Below, in pieces: positions 15,437 through 37,125 of a stretch of DNA of 64,000 bases. Position 1 is the first letter of the stretch. Each line of letters opens with the position of its first letter. Origin of the DNA: Pogonophryne albipinna. Taxonomy: Eukaryota > Chordata > Actinopteri > Perciformes > Artedidraconidae. The translations under genes and the position numbers were made by a program. Below the pieces are notes generated by a model. The model worked only from the letters and a program-made list of their open reading frames with translations, did no database searches and was not told the origin of the DNA. The stretch lies in NCBI GenBank assembly GCA_028583405.1, contig CM053263.1, positions 1,343,215-1,407,214 of the forward strand, read 5' to 3'.

Positions 15437-16751
15437 TTAACATGTCAAATGAATATTACAATTAATTGTGGGACTTCGACCTTTTAGTACTGAACAAACA
15501 ATGAAAAACACGTTTGACAACACGGGCTTGAAGACTGTACATTCCTGTACTCTGATTTTATGTGACAGGAGCAAATGTTCTGAGAGGTTGGATGTGTTGC
15601 CGCCTTTCCCAGAAATAAACTTCTTGCAGTGGTTACAGACGCCACCATTCAGACTGGCAGTGGTTACAGACCCCACCATTCAGACTGGCAGTGGTTACAG
15701 ACCCCACCATTCAGACTTGCAGTGGTTACAGATGCCACCATTCAGACTGGCAGTGGTTACAGACGCCACCATTCAGACTGGCAGTGGTTACAGACGCCAC
15801 CATTCAGACTGGCAGTGGTTACAGACGCCACCATTCAGACTGGCAGTGGTTACAGACGCCACCATTCAGACTTGCAGTGGTTACAGACGCCACCATTCAG
15901 ACTGGCAGTGGTTACAGACGCCACCATTCAGACTGGCAGTGGTTACAGACCCCACCATTCAGACTTGCAGTGGTTACAGACCCCACCATTCAGACTGGCA
16001 GTGGTTACAGACGCCACCATTCAGACTGGCAGTGGTTACAGACGCCACCATTCAGACTTGCAGTGGTTACAGACGCCACCATTCAGACTGGCAGTGGTTA
16101 CAGACGCCACCATTCAGACTTGCAGTGGTTACAGACCCCACCATTCAGACTGGCAGTGGTTACAGACGCCACCATTCAGACTTGCAGTGGTTACAGACGC
16201 CACCATTCAGACTGGCAGTGGTTACAGACGCCACCATTCAGACTGGCAGTGGTTACAGATGCCACCATTCAGACTGGCAGTGGTTACAGACCCCACCATT
16301 CAGACTGGCAGTGGTTACAGACGCCACCATTCAGACTGGCAGTGGTTACAGACCCCACCATTCAGACTGGCAGTGGTTACAGACGCCACCATTCAGACTG
16401 GCAGTGGTTACAGACCCCACCATTCAGACTGGCAGTGGTTACAGACCCCACCATTCAGACTGGCAGTGGTTACAGACGCCACCATTCAGACTGGCAGTGG
16501 TTACAGACCCCACCATTCAGACTGGCAGTGGTTACAGACGCCACCATTCAGACTGGCAGTGGTTACAGACGCCACCATTCAGACTGGCAGTGGTTACAGA
16601 CCCCACCATTCAGACTGGCAGTGGTTACAGACCCCACCATTCAGACTGGCAGTGGTTACAGACGCCACCATTCAGACTGGCAGTGGTTACAGACCCCACC
16701 ATTCAGACTGGCAGTCATATGCAGCCACACTTTAGATTTTCGTGCCGACAT
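15437..16751 (-). pseudogene. BED zinc-finger start of a hAT transposase, split by a tandem array
   Basis: Reading the minus strand from the ATG at 16749-16751 gives MSARKSKVWLHMTASLNGG followed by VCNHC. At the far side of the array the frame continues CNHCKKFISGKGGNTSNL and SEHLLLSHK. Joined across one repeat unit this is a normal BED finger: a basic start, an aromatic KVW, Cys-x2-Cys, the GKGGNTSNL block and His-x4-His. Between the two parts lie about 34 extra copies of a 31-bp unit that encodes the CNHC block itself. Because 31 is not a multiple of three, each copy shifts the frame, and one frame of the unit contains TAA, so the gene is dead. Downstream, the frame ends at 15437 with no transposase core. 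Confidence 0.75.
15626..16715. repeat. 31-bp minisatellite, about 35 copies
   Basis: The unit is gcagtggttacagac, then gcc or ccc, then accattcagactg; it is 31 bp long and repeated head to tail over 1090 bp. Units differ mainly at two positions: cgcc, cccc or tgcc in the middle, and ctgg or cttg near the end. No length variants are evident and I saw no clear higher-order pattern. All three plus-strand frames are open through the array, which yields long artificial repetitive open frames (for example 15468-16892) with no protein family content. Confidence 0.97.
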
Positions 16752-16894
16752 CGAGCTAATGAAAAAACAAAAGCTGCTAACCGAAAGGCTCAGACGTTCC
16801 GGAGGAAGGTGAAGAGCGTTGCTTGGCAATCAAGCCAATCACCGAAGCCGTTGCAAGACACGCAATCTGATAGGCTGGTGGTTTGGGTGTGAGT

Positions 16895-16965
16895 TTATCC
16901 CTGTTACTGCTGACTGCAGCATACACCTGTTGAATAGCATTTCAGCTGACACACACACGCGCACA
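16895..16965 (+). repeat. Dispersed repeat, copy 2 (partner near 147)
   Basis: The segment atccctgttactgctgactg through the CA-rich tail matches the copy at 147-215 with a few substitutions (for example cacacacctg versus catacacctg). It begins within a few bases of the last sequence assignable to the hAT relic. Confidence 0.6.
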
Positions 16966-18483
16966 CAAACGCACACAAACACACTTCCCTGACCCAACAT
17001 ACTCACATAAACCAAATCACACAGATATATTCACTTGTACTTCTCAAACCTGGATGACCATAACCAGACATGTGTTTGCACTCTCATACCTCTTTATTTT
17101 TTCCTCTTATTACACATTTCACTCATTCTTTTAGTATTGTAGTAGCAAACACAGTAGTGGTGGCTTAAAGCCATATTGGTGCTTGAGATTATATTGGCCC
17201 CAGAAAGAACCTTGAAAAAGAACATGTGTGTGCTGGTGGGGGGAAGTGTATGTGTGTGTGTGTGCTGATATCTGGGTCAGTGAGTGTATGTGTGTGTGCT
17301 GGTGAGAGGAAGTGTGTGTGTGTGTGTGCTGATGAGAGGAGGTGTAAGTGTGTGTGGCAGGGTATCTGGGTCATTGAGTGTAAGTAAGAAGGTTTATATA
17401 TATAGGATTACTTTAAAACAGGCCAAATAATACATGTTCACTTCAATACAGTTCAAGATAATACCTGTTTACTTTAATACAGTTTAGAACAATATCTGTT
17501 TACTTTAGTATCTATCCACTTTCTTGAAATGTTGTTTTTAGTTTTTAGGGTCATAAAAAAAGGTTCCAAATCTCATTTCAAGTGTTTTAATGTCTATTTA
17601 ATTTTCATATGTTTTAAATATTGTTTTCATACATATACAAGCAGAAACATAATGTACCACTGTGCAGCTAATTTTACAAACGTGTTGCCTTGGAAACACT
17701 GAGGTAGGCTTCCTGCCAGCTAGTTAACACAATGGAATTATAGACACGTGTGCGAGGAATTGTGGGTATGTTCTCTCCACGTGCTGTGTTGCCTCACTGT
17801 TGTCTCGCTGCCAAGATGCTGATAGCTTCAAGATGTAAAAAAAGAGGGAGACTACAAGGAGAATACAGCAAAGGAAAAAAAATGACACAAAGTGGACAAA
17901 ATGTGAAATAAAACGAGGCAGAGACATCTTGCTACTGCTTGCTTCACTGAAACCAAAAGCCCTGACAATCCACTGGAGCCTCACAAATCACCAGCACTGG
18001 TTTTTAAAAGGAAAGTCAACCTTCTCCAAGGAGACTATTTAAAACGAACTAGAATGAGCTCAGTGCCATTACATGAGTTTATTACACAAGCATCATGTTC
18101 TTGTGGTTTGTTTCTGTCTGCAAGAGGTTTTTCAGAAAATACAACCTTGGATCACTGGAGAATTACACAACACAAACTGAATTTCTTTTTTTTCAGGAAT
18201 ATTAGTTATGATTAGATTCAATTTGATTTGATTGTACTAAATGAAATGTTACATTAGCCAAAGTATTAGCCTGTACTCTCTGGAAAATACTTTCAATACA
18301 ATGTGGAACCTGTCTGGCGGCTGCTGCCATTCAGACACAAGGGCATCAGTGAGGTCAGGCATGGACAAGGCTGTTACAGCACCTTGCTTTGTGCATTGGG
18401 TGTCTGTTATGTCGAGAAAGGAAAAAGCCTTCTCCAACATATTGCCACAGAGTTGGAAGCATGCATATCTGAAACATTGCTGT
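16966..18483. other. Intronic stretch without a gene
   Basis: TG-rich patches at 17220-17360 and a loose repeat around 17400-17510 (variants of ctgtttactttaatacagtt) are present. Nothing else is recognisable. Confidence 0.45.
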
Positions 18484-18491
18484 GTCCTATA

Positions 18492-19483
18492 TAGGGGTGT
18501 AACGGTTCACAGAAGTCACGGTTCGGTTCGTACCTCGGTTTGGGGGTCACGGTTCGGTACGGGTTCGGTAAAACAAGAAAAAGCAAAAAAAAGTCCCAAA
18601 TGTATAATTCCAGGTTTGTTGTTATTTATTTTTGAACAGTAGTGCAAGTTTCAGTTTAAAAATAAGGAACTAACATTTTGAATAATTAACTGTATTAATA
18701 AACAGTTAAAAACAAACCACAAACAGTACCACACACACTCAGATGGCCATATTATCTATAATGGCTGATGTCAAACAAAAAGGTTTCATCAAGCTGTAAA
18801 ACTAAAAAGAATGACTTGAAAATATTACATCATAAATAATAAGAAAGTGTTTCAAGAGCGCAAAGTCGTTGAAAAACATATGCCAAAAGCTTCCGTTATT
18901 TATTTTGGTCTCTCGGCTTTCATGTCTATTGGCTTCTTAAAAACAGCAGGGATCAGCTGTTGAACTGCTGCTGTCTTTTGCCGGGCTCCAGTGATTGGCA
19001 AATCTGGGTGATGCCTTCTGATGTGATTTAGCATGTTTGGCGTGTGTTACCATTAGCATACCGCACCGCTGTCGAACAACGCCGACACACCGTCCTCGTC
19101 CGATCCACCACTCGCACTCCATCGTTATTGTAGTCCACAGGGAACCTGAAATGTTCCCACACAGCTGATTTAAAAGAAGCAGGTCGGTTCTAGCTCCTGT
19201 GTGTTATCTGAACTCGCCATACTAACTTTTCTTCTTCTTGTATTTTGTTCGTTTTGTTGTTGTGTTTCTTCTTGTACTTCATTTGTTGTTTAAGGGCGGC
19301 TGGCAAACAGCTTTTAGGTGCAATATCGCCCCCTGGATTATAAATAGAGAAGTGGATACTGCTTGAATGACTTTTTCCCACTCGTAAAAAAAAAAGGCGT
19401 ATTCGTCGTGTGACTGCATGTGCCGAACCGTGACGTCCGAACCGTGACGGTACGGGACGAATACGGATACCGTTACACCCCTA
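18492..19483 (-). mobile_element. Non-autonomous hAT transposon with exact 8-bp target duplication
   Basis: The ends taggggtgtaacggt and accgttacacccta (with one extra c) are inverted repeats. Identical 8-bp copies of gtcctata flank the element at 18484-18491 and 19484-19491. Subterminal repeats of cggttcggt and ccgaaccgtgac are typical of this fish hAT group. At 992 bp it is too short for a transposase and keeps only part of a BED finger on the minus strand. Confidence 0.92.
18940..19140 (-). pseudogene. Frameshifted BED zinc-finger fragment of a hAT transposase
   Basis: On the minus strand one frame reads TVCRRCSTAVRYANGNT. After a small shift the next frame reads NMLNHIRRHHPDLPITGARQ followed by KTAAVQQLIPAVF. 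Together these are a typical BED finger (Cys-x2-Cys, GNTSNML-like block, HIRRHH) and the linker that follows it in hAT transposases and ZBED genes. One frameshift lies between the cysteine half and the histidine half, and the catalytic domain is missing. Confidence 0.78.
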
Positions 19484-19491
19484 GTCCTATA

Positions 19492-22158
<2,667 letters not shown>

Positions 22159-22325
22159 CAGTGTTTCCCACAGAATTTGATGGTCCCCCCCTCAAATAAG
22201 ATAATACATGCGAGTTCATGGCTACTGTAGACAACGTTCTTGTTGCTCTGTGTTGCGTTGTTAATGAGTGAAACACACCGGAGTTGAGGATCTGTGGGGT
22301 TTATTCTCCCAAAAATATAATTTAC
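22159..22325 (+). mobile_element. Left end of a hAT-type element (cagtgtttcccacagaat)
   Basis: The start cagtgtttcccacagaattt is a well-known terminus type of vertebrate hAT elements. The matching right end is not evident. The phrase tgtggcgg recurs at 22551 and 22572 beyond the SINE, suggesting that the element continues to at least 22600 and was interrupted by the SINE. Confidence 0.5.
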
Positions 22326-22503
22326 AATTTAGGCATTTAGCAGACGCCTTATTCCAAAGCGACTTACAATGACCAATTACAGGGACATTCTCCCTGGAGT
22401 AACCAAGGGCTAAGTGCCTTACTCAAGGGCAAGTGGTGTTCCAGGCAGGATTTGAACTCGCAACCTTCCGATCATCAGCCCACCTCACTATCCATTAGAC
22501 CAC
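22326..22503 (-). repeat. tRNA-derived SINE
   Basis: On the minus strand the element begins gtggtctaatggatagtgag, which resembles a polymerase III A box region. It continues to ggttgcgagttcaaatcc, a typical B box. The body contains cccttgagtaaggcac and the 3' part gtcgctttggaataaggcgt, the hallmark tail of a very common fish SINE family. It sits inside a hAT-type element and is followed on its 5' side by an A-rich run and (TA)n. Confidence 0.85.
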
Positions 22504-23933
22504 AAAAAAAAAAAAAAAAAATATATATATATCTTTTTATGAGATCCATTTGTGGCGGACGATATTTAATTGTGGCGGCCCACACTGATTTATGGCAAGG
22601 GGGGTAAATACATTTCGCACTTGTTGTCATGTAACAATGATTGTCTACAAAGAAATAAACTCTGTAATGATACTAGAGAGAATCATTCACGCACATATGT
22701 TTCTATCCTTCCCTCATCCTTCCCTCTATTACCTCCTTCCATGCATCCTCTATTCTTTTTAGCGTTCTCTTACCTGATGATGTTTCTATTTGTTAACTTC
22801 TCTCTACTGTTCTGTCATTGTCTTGTCCTCACACCGGGACACAGACTGAAGGGCAGGTGTGTGTGTATAATGTGTGTGTGTATGTGTGTGTTTGTGAATC
22901 CGTCTACATGTTTCTATGTACACGGCAATGTGTTTGTGTGGCATATTCACTTTATATGGGTATGTCCTTGTGTCCAGACAGCACACTTTGTCCTCTCTCG
23001 GGAGCCGTCTCTCTGTGTCTGGTCAACCTTGTGACATCACACATAAGCAAACCATTAGGACACGTCACATTACAGATGTGCTTCATAAAGGGGGAAGAGG
23101 TTTACGTTGCCATGGTGTTACTTTGGAAGCAGGCTAACATGTAATTGCCTAGATTTACAAGCAGTCCAACCAGAAATGCAAGTAAGGTGGAACCCATGTA
23201 CAAACAAACTCTGATAATGTTAATTTAATTATGTTTGTTAAAGAAGGAATCTCAGCTGCAACAAGATATTGGAAATAGTCCAGATTCAATTGAATTAAAA
23301 GGCATTTTTGCTGATAAATAATACATCTACATTTTAAAATGAATTATTTGGGCATGTTAATCTATTGGCAGCTGCTAGCTTAAAGTTTCTGTTGATGCTG
23401 AATATCTGTTTTTGCTAATTGCCAGGTTTTGCTATTTTTACCTCAGAGGAAGTCACAGAAGAATAAACCTTGAAACACTTATCATACTACCACCATTATC
23501 TACACGCTGTGCTATGACAGTTACAGAACACAGATTAAAAACTATAACAGAGAATATATATGGTCATAATCAGAACATCATCATAAAAAGCATCTACAGA
23601 CGGAGTCGTCTGCTTCTCAGTCACTAAGAAGTACTTTACTACAGTTTAGAGAGACCAGTTCCCTGAGTTTCAGTTGGTGTTGAAGCTGGTTCCAAACAAA
23701 TGGAGTAGCGTAAATGAAGGCCCTTTTCTCCAGCTCCGTGTGGACTTTATGGACAGTTAGCAGAAAGAAGTCCCCAGAACGAAGATGACGGGTTCCCCGC
23801 ACTTTTCCTACAGATGAAATCTGCAAATAAGGCGCAAGAGCATCAAGATTAGCTTTATAAATAAGGACGTCCCAATGCTTTTGTCTACAGGTCAGAGCAT
23901 ACAAGCAACAATGGTGCTTCGTGCGTTCGTGGT
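22504..23933. other. Intronic stretch without a gene
   Basis: An A run with (TA)n at 22504-22530, a TG-rich patch at 22857-22890 and otherwise unremarkable sequence. The minus-strand frame at 23617-24015 (FVWNQLQHQLKLRELVSLN) resembles short reverse-transcriptase-tail sequences of fish LINEs, but too little is left for a firm call. Confidence 0.4.
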
Positions 23934-24313
23934 TGTCACGATCTGTCTGTGTTTTATTTTTGTCCTGTGTAGATCTGTCTTTTTGGTTTCCTGTTTTAGT
24001 TTGAAAAGTGTTCAACCCCTGTCTTGTCTGTTGCTTCCTGTCTGTGTTCCCTCCTGCCTGATTACCCGATTGTGTTCACCTTGTGCCCCTGTGTTTTCTC
24101 CTCCCTCCTCACCTGTGTCTTGTTTGTTTGATTAGTCCTGTGTGCATTTAGGTTCTGCTTTTTCTGTTAGTCGTTGTGAGATCCTTGTTGTTTTTTTAAT
24201 GTGTTCACAGGGGAGAGAGTTCTGCTCTGTAAGTCTAGTTGTATCCTTGAAATAAAGGTATTTTTTCAGTTAAACCTGCATTTGGGACCTGCCTGCTTCG
24301 CTCAACCCTGACA
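23934..24313 (+). mobile_element. Solo LTR of the retrotransposon family found at 57667-59849
   Basis: It starts tgtcacgatctgtctgtg and ends ctcaaccctgaca, the same TG...CA ends and much the same body as the LTRs at 57667-58017 and 59489-59849, here in plus orientation. A poly(A) signal AATAAA at about 24251-24256 fits an R region. The flanking pentamers gtggt (23929-23933) and gaggt (24314-24318) differ at one base and may be an aged target duplication. No internal sequence is attached, so it probably arose by recombination between two LTRs. Confidence 0.85.
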
Positions 24314-24318
24314 GAGGT

Positions 24319-24695
24319 AGACAGTATCCATGTAGGCATGTAGGAGAACTATACTAATGCAAAGAATAGATTTCACCCAAAGTAGCAGAACAATTAGCCC
24401 CAAAACAGTGGAACGTTTCTATTTTTAATCTGCTAGCTCGATTGTAAAGATAAGTAATTCAGCAGCAAAGCAAGTCATAGAAAGAGAAAGGTTTGTTTGG
24501 GGAAGAAGAAAATCCACACTGTATTTTAGAAGCGGGAAAAATGTTCTCGCAGGCAGATGAGAAAAAAAAGAGAAAAGTAAAGCTGAGGGAACAAAGCGTG
24601 ATAATGATGGAGGGATGGATTGCGAGAGCTGGTCAACATGCCAGACTCAGCGGGGGATTACTTCACAACACTGGGAGGAAAGTTAATGAGAGTTC

Positions 24696-24758
<63 letters not shown>

Positions 24759-25844
24759 GAGGCAATCTAAATGATTCAATCAAAAAGTAAAGTTGGCATG
24801 CTCACACTGCTTTGAACAAGTCACTGGTGCTGACATATAACACACACATGGATAACACTAATGCACAAAACCATACCCAAAGGCATCACACGCGGAGAAA
24901 AGTTTGCAAAGAAAGTCATGTTGGAGAATGGGAAAACAAAGAAAGAACAAACAGGATGTGTGTTATTGAATGGCAGGCTGTGTGTGTGTGTGTGTGTGAG
25001 AAACATGCAAAGAGAGTGTGTCAAGCAGTGTGTGTCTGCCTTTGTGTTTGTATGTTTCTGACACTCCAATATCCATGATCAGCCATGGCTCATCACACAC
25101 TCCCATCTAGACATCAGACACACACTAACACACACAGCAGGAACATAATGTGTAGTAAGTGATAGTAAGGGTAAAGTGACAACAAGGACACAGTGAAGGA
25201 GCTGTATTTTTCACATATGGTTAATGTATAGACATCACATTTGGTTTTGTGTTCAGAGTATATTTTTATTGATTTGCTATAGTTTTATAAAGTAAAAGTT
25301 GGTCTCTGTCTATTGGCTTTTCCTCCACTTTATGTTTCTTTAGTTTATCTCTCGTTTTCCTACATCTTTACATTTGATCTCTTTCTTTTTGTAACTCACT
25401 CCCATTGTCATCCCCTTTCACCTGTAATGTATCAGATATCAGGTTAATGGTTTGAGTAATTGGTTTCGAGGATAGTGTGATTTCATCACTCCACATGCAT
25501 GTAATTGAATTAAGGCCTTGAGTTGTAATACAAACTACCCCACGTTGATGTTCTCTAAAGAAGCTGTTGCATCAGGACCTCAAAACTATTTCGTTTTTTT
25601 GATAGGGTATAAAAAAGAATACAAATAAAACAGTGAAAATAGTATTTCTTCTCACTGTCACGATGGATTTCCCTTTGAGTTCTGAGCCTTTGTGTGTCTT
25701 TCCCTTTAGTATAGTCTTTAGTTTTGTGGTGTGGTGTCACACATGTGCAATATGTGTTGTGATTGTTGCGTGGCTTTGCGTTGTTTGGATTGTTTTTAGA
25801 TTGACCTTAAAACCTTCAGTTCAGAATGACCTTACTTAATACTT
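24319..25844. other. Intronic stretch without a gene
   Basis: It holds a CA tract (24697-24755) and TG-rich patches. No gene or transposon end is recognisable. Confidence 0.45.
24697..24755. repeat. (CA)n microsatellite, about 59 bp
   Basis: Pure CA run. Confidence 0.96.
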
Positions 25845-25846
25845 TT

Positions 25847-26120
25847 AAAGGTCCCATGTCATGGCCATTTCTACTGATCATAATTCCATTGTTGAGGTCT
25901 ACTAGAATAGATTTACATTGTTCAATGTTCCAAACTCACATGGGTTTCTCATACAGCTGTATAGTATGTGTATTCACTCTCTGTCCTACACGCCTTGTTG
26001 GAGCTCCTGCCCCCCCCCCTCCTCCCTGTGAGCCCACTGTGCTCTGATTGGTCAGCTCGCCCACTCTGTTCTGATGAGTCCACCACCGTTACAGCGGAAC
26101 ATCTGTGACACTAGTAAGGA
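25847..26120 (+). mobile_element. Left part of a TTAA-type MITE (aggtcccatgtcatgg)
   Basis: TTAA at the left border is followed by aggtcccatgtcatggcc and a body (ctactagaatagatttacat) typical of an abundant fish non-autonomous DNA transposon with TTAA targets. The terminus resembles that of the element at 35655-37874 (aggtcacctattatg). The right terminus is not recognised, so the end coordinate is approximate. Confidence 0.55.
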
Positions 26121-26754
26121 CAAAACAGATGAGAATGCTGCGTGGGGTCTGGGTGCCGTGTTGGCGGGACGTTGCGCGGCTCGCTACTGCGAGGAGCGGA
26201 CAGTGTGAGCTGGGTTCATTTCCTGCTTGCTTGTTGCTTTTTCTTGCTCCCTACTCTGTTTCCCTTCCACACGCCATACAGTAGGTGTTACTTTAATTGG
26301 TGTGTTTTGCTCATATGTACACTTTCACAAACATTAAAGTATCATCTGATTATGCTGTCTCTACTGGTGAAGGTGGGAGTTAAATCTCTGCATGGTTTGA
26401 GATAGTGAGTTATGTCTTAGATGTGCGAGTGTGTCTGTGTGTGTTTTTCTTATGGTTAATGATGACCATGTGTATACAGTATGTAACAGGACCACAAGCC
26501 ATATCCATTGTGTTCCCCACAGAGCTAAAAGGGAGAGTGTAGGTGGTGTGTGTGTGTTTGCTTTGTCTTTGATCGGAGAAATACACACAGCACGCACAGA
26601 TCAGATTGTCCTTCTTGCCACCAAGGTAAAGGAAAACATACCCCCCCCCCCCCACATAATTTAATTAGTGACAGGAGAAGGGGGCTAGGACAGATAATAT
26701 TATGCAGGACAGTGGGAAGGTAGAAAAGGCTTCTAAAATAAAACCAAGCAGCAG

Positions 26755-27241
26755 TAAAGTAACTAAGTACATCTACTCAAGTACTGTTCTTAAGTACAAT
26801 TTTGCTGCTTTGTACTTCTACTTCACTACAATTCAGAGGTAAATTGTGTACTTTTCCTCCACTACATGTATTTAATACCTTTAGTTACTTCACAGATCTG
26901 GATGAATGATGTGAAATATAATCAAGTGTTGAATCAGACTTTAGTTCCACCTGGAGTAAATCCACGAGCTACCCTGCAGTCTACAAAGTCATTCAGACTA
27001 GCTGCACCTTTACCAGCTTTGAGAACACTTTGATGATCAATCATTATAAAACATATCATATATATTATTCTGAAATGGACCAATCTGCACAATGACTACT
27101 TTTACTTTTTGTACTTGAAGTACATTATGATGCTAATACTTTTGTACTTTTACTTAAGTAACATTTTGAAATCAGCACTTTTGCTTGTAGTAGACAAGTA
27201 GAGTATCTGAAGACCATATTATTTGTACTTTTACTTCAGTA
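26755..27241 (+). repeat. Dispersed aagtact-rich repeat, copy 1
   Basis: The segment is dense in aagtac and gtactt motifs and contains the block ttattctgaaatggaccaat. A reverse-complement copy is present at about 46396-46818 with the same order of blocks. This is a common fish DNA-repeat family. I do not assign a superfamily because clear terminal repeats and target duplications are not evident here. Confidence 0.75.
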
Positions 27242-35125
<7,884 letters not shown>

Positions 35126-36881
35126 TGTGTGTGAGTGAGTGAGAGAGAGAGAGAGAGAGTTACTGCTACTGCTGCTGCAGCCCACAGTTTCCATGGTAAC
35201 GTCCGAACCCATCTTGGTCTCTATGGTAACTTCTGGTTGGCACCCACAGAGGAAGAGAGAGATAGGGTGAAGATGTAGAAGTGAGGGATGGGAAAGAGAA
35301 AGAATAGAAGGACATTTATTGTTGATACAGAACAATAAAGGGTTTAGGGACCTCCTAACTTTACCCTAAGAGGAGTTGCCAAATGTGCGTTTCCATCCAC
35401 ATCTTTTAATGCATTCTTTCCAATTGCCCTTTAAAAGACCTTAGTTGAAAAGCTTAACATTTTCAATCTTGAAATGTAGCAAAAACTTTGTATCCATACA
35501 AGCAAAATGCAACATTATCTATGGAAATAAATAAATGATGACTAACATGAAGCATGTGACTTTTGCACACTGAAGTTCCTGCTCTGCTGAAGGGACATTA
35601 CAGTGGGGCAGATTCAAACAGTCCACACTCCACATTGATCTGATCTCAACTTAAAGGTCACCTATTATGCAACACAATGATGTGTCCCCTCTGCGTTAAG
35701 ACATTCTGACATTTTCAGGAAAAAAGATTCTCCCTCTTTTTGCCCTGATCCATTTATATAAAAACCTGTCTGAAAATGAGCTGATCAGATTTGTTTAGCT
35801 TGTGTAACCATTAGCCAATCACCAACCAAGGTAACCCCCCCCCCCCCCCACCTTATCACCTGAATCTCCTCCTAGAGTATGGAGCTCATTTCCTGCCATA
35901 ACTCCACAAACAAACTAAACAAGTTTTACAAATGCCTTATGATTCACTAACAAACACAATGTGGTTAGCAAATACAAAACACCATCTACAAACTAATGCA
36001 TTTATTTTTGCAAATAAAAAACGTATCTATCAAACAAACACATACAATTTTTTACAAGTACAAAACTTTTTCTTCTAAAGTCACGTGAGTCACGTGACTT
36101 TTGGCAGTAATATTCTGCCGTGGTTGTGCTCAGGATTTTCTCACAAATGTACACATACACACTCACACATGCTCCACGGCAGCAGGGAGCGCTACTGAGT
36201 CCATTTGGACTGCGGGAGGTTGAGCAGAGCATGGAACAGCCCCTGCCAGTCTGATGACAGCAGTGTTTTTCTAGCGATCCGATACCAGACTAACAATAGG
36301 CCTGTGTTAAATATCTCACATTGTCTGGCCTTAGAGAAATTAACCTATCCTTTAAAGGGAAAGTCTGATATCTTTTTAGAAAATATATACAGTTTTAGAA
36401 AGGAACTAGATATGACTTTGGCGATGTATATGCTAGATATGATTGGATATGATGTAGCTTCTTGTCTAGCAGCTTTGTAACCTAATGTTGATACCTTTTG
36501 TAAATGCCCATTTACATATTTTTTACAATTTATGTTGTTTTGAGTTTTCTCTTTTGAATTATGCTAACAGCATCTGTATATTTTTGTATTTTATTTATTT
36601 AAGTATTACTTTTTTTCTTGTTTATTGTATTTATTTGTCTTTCTTTCTCTTGGGGATTATGTGTTTGTGTAATGTCTTTTGCTGAAAGAAAACATTCCAA
36701 CAGAAGAGTTTGTTGTTGTTTCTGGTGAAAAATGTTAAACTTCACAAGTTACTCTTTTAGGAGTAGGATGATATCAAGGAGACTGCAGGAGCTAGCTTAC
36801 ACCAATTATATATATCTTTATATATTTATATATACAAATGTGGCTTTTGCCCACCAGTGATCAGTGGAGGAATGAGTGTAT

Positions 36882-36882
<1 letters not shown>

Positions 36883-36935
<53 letters not shown>
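36883..36935. repeat. (TCAA)n microsatellite, about 13 units
   Basis: Perfect tetranucleotide run next to a LINE-like tail (tgtttatttatatagcccaa), which suggests the run is the tail repeat of that retroelement. Confidence 0.93.
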
Positions 36936-37125
36936 GTTTATTTATATAGCCCAATATCACAAATGTTACATTTGTCTCAGTGGACTTCACAGTGTGTACA
37001 GAATATCAGTATAACAATACGACACCCTCTGTCCTTAGACCCTCACATCGTACAAGGAAACACTTCCGGAGAAAACCCACAGTTTAAAGGGAAAAATGGG
37101 AGAAACCTCAGGAAGAGTGTATACA
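36936..37125 (-). repeat. Common fish LINE/SINE 3'-end sequence
   Basis: The block tgtttatttatatagcccaa, the run ctcagtggacttcacagtgt, and accctctgtccttagaccct are found together as a frequent teleost retroelement end. Orientation is inferred from the tetranucleotide tail on its left side. No protein is encoded. Confidence 0.55.

Larger units (their letters stand above)
15331..16892 (-). mobile_element. hAT transposon relic carrying a minisatellite
   Basis: The left end reads tagggatgcatatcattg followed by repeated cgata motifs, a style typical of fish hAT ends. Inside, on the minus strand, is the beginning of a BED-finger transposase gene whose start codon lies at 16751. The opposite end is not evident. 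Sequence up to about 16892 (next to a dispersed repeat starting near 16895) is taken as the limit. No 8-bp target duplication could be found, and no catalytic domain is present. The interior is dominated by a 31-bp tandem array. Confidence 0.6.

Noticed and set aside
15468..16892. 474-codon plus-strand open frame and two overlapping frames of about 370 codons
   Set aside because: They are made almost entirely of a 31-bp tandem repeat open in all three frames. There is no protein family content, and the real coding origin is a transposase fragment on the other strand.
22430..22500. tRNA gene suggested by A- and B-box-like motifs
   Set aside because: It lacks a complete cloverleaf and is followed by a SINE body and tail, so it is the head of a tRNA-derived SINE.
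36205..36480. Frame with KGKSDIFLENIYSF resembling a retroelement piece
   Set aside because: Too short and diverged to assign. It lies in the AT-rich insertion of the fold-back arm and has no reverse-transcriptase motif.
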